Assembly: GCF_900537995.1 (NCBI RefSeq)
Contig: NZ_LR027880.1
Coordinates: 2,116,001 to 2,180,000 of the forward strand
Origin: Roseburia intestinalis L1-82
GTDB taxonomy: Bacteria; Bacillota; Clostridia; Lachnospirales; Lachnospiraceae
Length of the DNA stretch: 64,000 nucleotides
Reading direction: 5' to 3'
Below, one piece after another: positions 61,952-64,000 of this stretch. The position numbers were made by a program, and so were the translations under genes. The notes below the pieces were generated by a model that had not been told where the DNA came from, searched no databases, and saw only the letters and a program-made list of their open reading frames with translations. How positions within the stretch are numbered: position 1 is the first letter of the stretch; the number at the start of each line of letters is the position of its first letter.

Positions 61952-62357
61952 AATTTTTGTTGAAACGATAGCCTACACCCCATACCGTCTGTATGTAAAC
62001 AGGCTTGCTCGGGTTATCCTCTATCTTTTCTCGTATGTTGCGTATATGGCTCATGACAATGTTGTAATCGCCGGAATAGGATTCCTTCCACACAATGTCA
62101 TAAATCTGTTCCTTGCTGAACACTATTCCCGGATGCTTTGCAAGAAGCTTGAAAATCTCAAATTCCGTATAAGTAAGCTCTATCTCCTGATTTTCCCGAA
62201 TGATCACCCGTTGAACTTCATCAATCTTAAGACCTTTGAAATTCAATAGATGATTATTCAAACCTGACATCTGAATGATTTCCTCTCTGGTATTTATCAA
62301 CGATAATATGTGGCTCATCATATCATCCTCATTATCTTCAAATGTCAGAACTAACAT
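61935..62357 (-). CDS. OmpR-type winged-helix DNA-binding protein without receiver
   Basis: A 140-residue protein whose C-terminal 100 residues are a Trans_reg_C winged helix (LTYTEFEIFKLLAKHPGIVF, IYDIVWKESYSGDYNIVMSH, VWGVGYRF). The N-terminal 40 residues do not form a receiver domain. Such stand-alone domains recur in Tn916/Tn1549-like elements. Start ATG at 62355-62357; a GTG at 62369 is possible. Confidence 0.8.
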   Translation of the reverse strand: MLVLTFEDNEDDMMSHILSLINTREEIIQMSGLNNHLLNFKGLKIDEVQRVIIRENQEIELTYTEFEIFKLLAKHPGIVFSKEQIYDIVWKESYSGDYNIVMSHIRNIREKIEDNPSKPVYIQTVWGVGYRFNKNLSSGL

Positions 62358-62473
62358 TTTCCCATACACATCACCTGCCTTATTACTTTTATATACTGCC
62401 TAAGTTCTGGAAAATTCAAAAGAATGATTCCCATATCCAGCCAAGCAGTATGTTATCTGCTGTTTGTTTTTTC

Positions 62474-62752
62474 TTATTCATTTTCCCTATATCCTATAAC
62501 GGAAATTACTTTTTCGTTGCATACGATATATGCTACTTGCTTTCCCTCACTCTTTAATTCTGTGGCACATTCTTTTATGTTTTCAGTAAACCAAGATTGA
62601 GAACTACAAGTAACAACAATTTCTTCATTACCCAATTTTGTATTATTAGATATTTCTGATAAGCTATCTAAAAACATTTTTTCTAATTGTTCTAAACTTA
62701 TCACATTAGCAGGTAAAAAAGAAAAAATATCTAATACTTTATATTTACCCAT
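62474..62752 (-). CDS. Unrecognised small ICE protein
   Basis: A 92-residue protein with alternating strands and helices (EEIVVTCSSQSWFTENIKEC, then KQVAYIVCNEKVISVIGYRE), like a small alpha/beta fold. ATG at 62750-62752 with AGGTGG 5 bases upstream. No family recognised. Confidence 0.65.
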   Translation of the reverse strand: MGKYKVLDIFSFLPANVISLEQLEKMFLDSLSEISNNTKLGNEEIVVTCSSQSWFTENIKECATELKSEGKQVAYIVCNEKVISVIGYRENE

Positions 62753-62802
62753 GTAAGCCACCTATCCCTCAGCTCCGCAAGCATTATTTAATGCTACAGT
62801 TT

Positions 62803-63486
62803 TTAAATACTGACATCTATTGATTTCTTCACAAAACCGCTTCCGCTATTTGCAAGTGTACTTTCAACAGACTCTCTTGTAATGCCATCCAATGCTCCAG
62901 ACGGTATCGGATCACCCGCTTTCCATGAGGGATCAGCAGCTTTCGCCGCTGCTGCAAATGCCTGCCTGTATTGATGTTCATATTGCTCCATTGTCCATCC
63001 CGCTGACAAACGGTCATCTTTGTTCATTTTTCTATATAAGTTAACATATACATCTTCCCTCTTTGTGGTATCACCATTCAGAGTGCCATTATCCCTTAAA
63101 AATTCCTTCTTTGCCAGTTCAAACATTTCTTCCCGGCTGCTCTCCGGAATAGAGATGATATGTTTATAACTATTTCTGTTCTCATCAGTTACAGCAAGCC
63201 CTGTTAATCCGGTATTCGGATCAACCCAATCTCCATTTTTATCATACTGGCTCATTAGATTCTTGATCGCCTGAACATTCGTAAACATTGCACCATTTCC
63301 ATTTTTCATCATTTCGCTAAGTGCCGCTTTGTACTGTTTACTGTTTGTGTCAATCCCTGCTGCTTTTAGTTGTGCCTGTACGGAGCTACTGTTAATTTGG
63401 GACAACTGAATGTTGTTGACTAAATTCATCCTTGATGTCCCAAACATACTCTGAAATAAGAAACTGTAATCTGTAATTCTCGGCAT
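62803..63486 (-). CDS. DUF3879-like ICE protein
   Basis: A 227-residue protein starting MPRITDYSFLFQSMFGTSRM, with polar helical content and a central DKNGDWVDPNTGLTGLAVTD. I recall this N-terminus from the DUF3879 family of clostridial mobile elements, but cannot confirm it here. No signal peptide. AGGAGG lies 8 bases before the ATG. It follows another helical protein by 80 bp. Function unknown. Confidence 0.6.
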   Translation of the reverse strand: MPRITDYSFLFQSMFGTSRMNLVNNIQLSQINSSSVQAQLKAAGIDTNSKQYKAALSEMMKNGNGAMFTNVQAIKNLMSQYDKNGDWVDPNTGLTGLAVTDENRNSYKHIISIPESSREEMFELAKKEFLRDNGTLNGDTTKREDVYVNLYRKMNKDDRLSAGWTMEQYEHQYRQAFAAAAKAADPSWKAGDPIPSGALDGITRESVESTLANSGSGFVKKSIDVSI

Positions 63487-63566
63487 AATTGCAACCTCCT
63501 TGTCAAATTAAATGTGAAATCCGTTTCATTACAACTAATTTTAAATCTTTATATCCAAATTGATGC

Positions 63567-64000
63567 CTATACTTCTAAGAAGTTCTGAAATCGTTTCACC
63601 AGTTCATCTAACTGCATCTGCTCCCGACTTGTTCCATTATAATTTTCAATCGGATCAGAAACAAAATAATTTCCGAACCCTGCCAGCGCATTTTCAAAGC
63701 TGCTTTTGAAGTTTTCTTTGCTGCTTACATCAAGATTTGCAAACATCTTGTAAATATCACTGTTCGATTCCTTATTTACTTCCACGCTGTCTTTTCCTGT
63801 CGTATTCCTTGCCGGAGAGCTTCCCACTCTGTAAGCAGGTTCTCCATGCTCCTGATAGAATTTCTCTCTTTCAATTTTTACCTGCTTTGCAACAAACTCA
63901 ACCATACTGTTCACTTTATTGATTTTCTCCTCTGCCTGTTTACCGTATGCAGTTGTTATCTGTTCTGCTGCTTCATCAGATAATCCCATTTCTTTACAGG
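63567..64000 (-). CDS. Unrecognised helical ICE protein, N-terminus cut by window edge
   Basis: At least 143 codons, continuing past the window (CKE precedes the first ATG at 63989 in frame). The sequence is polar and helical (AYGKQAEEKINKVNSMVEFV, EKFYQEHGEPAYRVGSSP) and ends LVKRFQNFLEV. It shares the SxxxxF(L) style of mobile-element structural or secreted proteins, without a recognised family. Same direction as the DUF3879-like gene. Confidence 0.6.
   Translation of the reverse strand, partial: CKEMGLSDEAAEQITTAYGKQAEEKINKVNSMVEFVAKQVKIEREKFYQEHGEPAYRVGSSPARNTTGKDSVEVNKESNSDIYKMFANLDVSSKENFKSSFENALAGFGNYFVSDPIENYNGTSREQMQLDELVKRFQNFLEV

Larger units (their letters stand above)
57139..64000. 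mobile_element. Integrative conjugative element, int end (partial, continues past window)
   Basis: From the broken surface gene onwards the gene content changes to ICE genes: tyrosine integrase, ribbon-helix-helix and excisionase-like proteins, an HTH protein of the conjugative-transposon type, a small sigma-70 factor, two XRE regulators and a receiver-less OmpR-type DNA-binding protein. The left end must lie between the surface-gene break (57139) and int (57310); the exact attachment repeat cannot be defined without the other end. The conjugation genes are outside the window. Confidence 0.8.

Overview
The window comes from a low-to-mid GC, spore-forming Firmicute of the Lachnospiraceae, most like Roseburia/Agathobacter. 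This rests on gene content and order: yqfC-yqfD-phoH-HD-ybeY, a SpoVB-like flippase and a BofC-type protein; alr followed by mazF; tepA-uppP-spoIIIE; a Re-type citrate synthase beside NADP-isocitrate dehydrogenase; and a fluoride riboswitch. No species was assigned by comparison. Almost all chromosomal genes are on the minus strand, so operons read from high to low coordinates.

1-9.6 kb: sporulation/RNA-processing cluster (yqfC, yqfD, phoH, an HD-domain membrane protein with eroded catalytic residues, ybeY, SpoVB-like flippase, BofC-like protein, a flavoprotein cut by the window edge). It lies downstream of a purine/pyrimidine salvage operon at 7.7-13.3 kb: xanthine-dehydrogenase-type FAD, FeS and Mo subunits, a MobA-like cytidylyltransferase and pyrimidine-nucleoside phosphorylase, behind a near-consensus promoter.

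13.5-31 kb: a secreted CAP protein, endonuclease III, a CLC-F fluoride exporter behind a fluoride riboswitch, PutP, a GH43 glycosidase, RlmH, Xpt, a zinc-ribbon/TPR protein, then the operon tepA-uppP-spoIIIE-fhs and glycogen synthase.

31-47.9 kb: yebC, nnr-alr-mazF (no mazE), rex, and an anaerobic glutamate-precursor operon (Re-citrate synthase - GntR regulator - icd - ABC-F) with a palindromic operator of FadR type at its promoter. Then come a tiny Cys/Gly-rich protein, three small unknown proteins, a propeller-like surface protein, an EF-G paralogue with an altered G4 motif, and tyrA.

47.9-57.1 kb is accessory. A two-gene cassette (AAA/ABC-type ATPase plus a TOPRIM-like partner) that looks like an undescribed or poorly described defence system is interrupted by a complete 2,628-bp IS66-family element with an 8-bp target duplication. 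Next is a 1,500-residue RCC1-repeat surface protein whose signal peptide and start are missing.

57.1-64 kb is one end of an integrative conjugative element (Tn916/Tn1549-like regulatory end): tyrosine integrase, excisionase-like protein, ribbon-helix-helix protein, short ORFs, HTH protein, sigma factor, XRE repressors, a receiver-less winged-helix regulator and cargo of unknown function. Its int end abuts the decapitated surface-protein gene, which is the probable insertion site.
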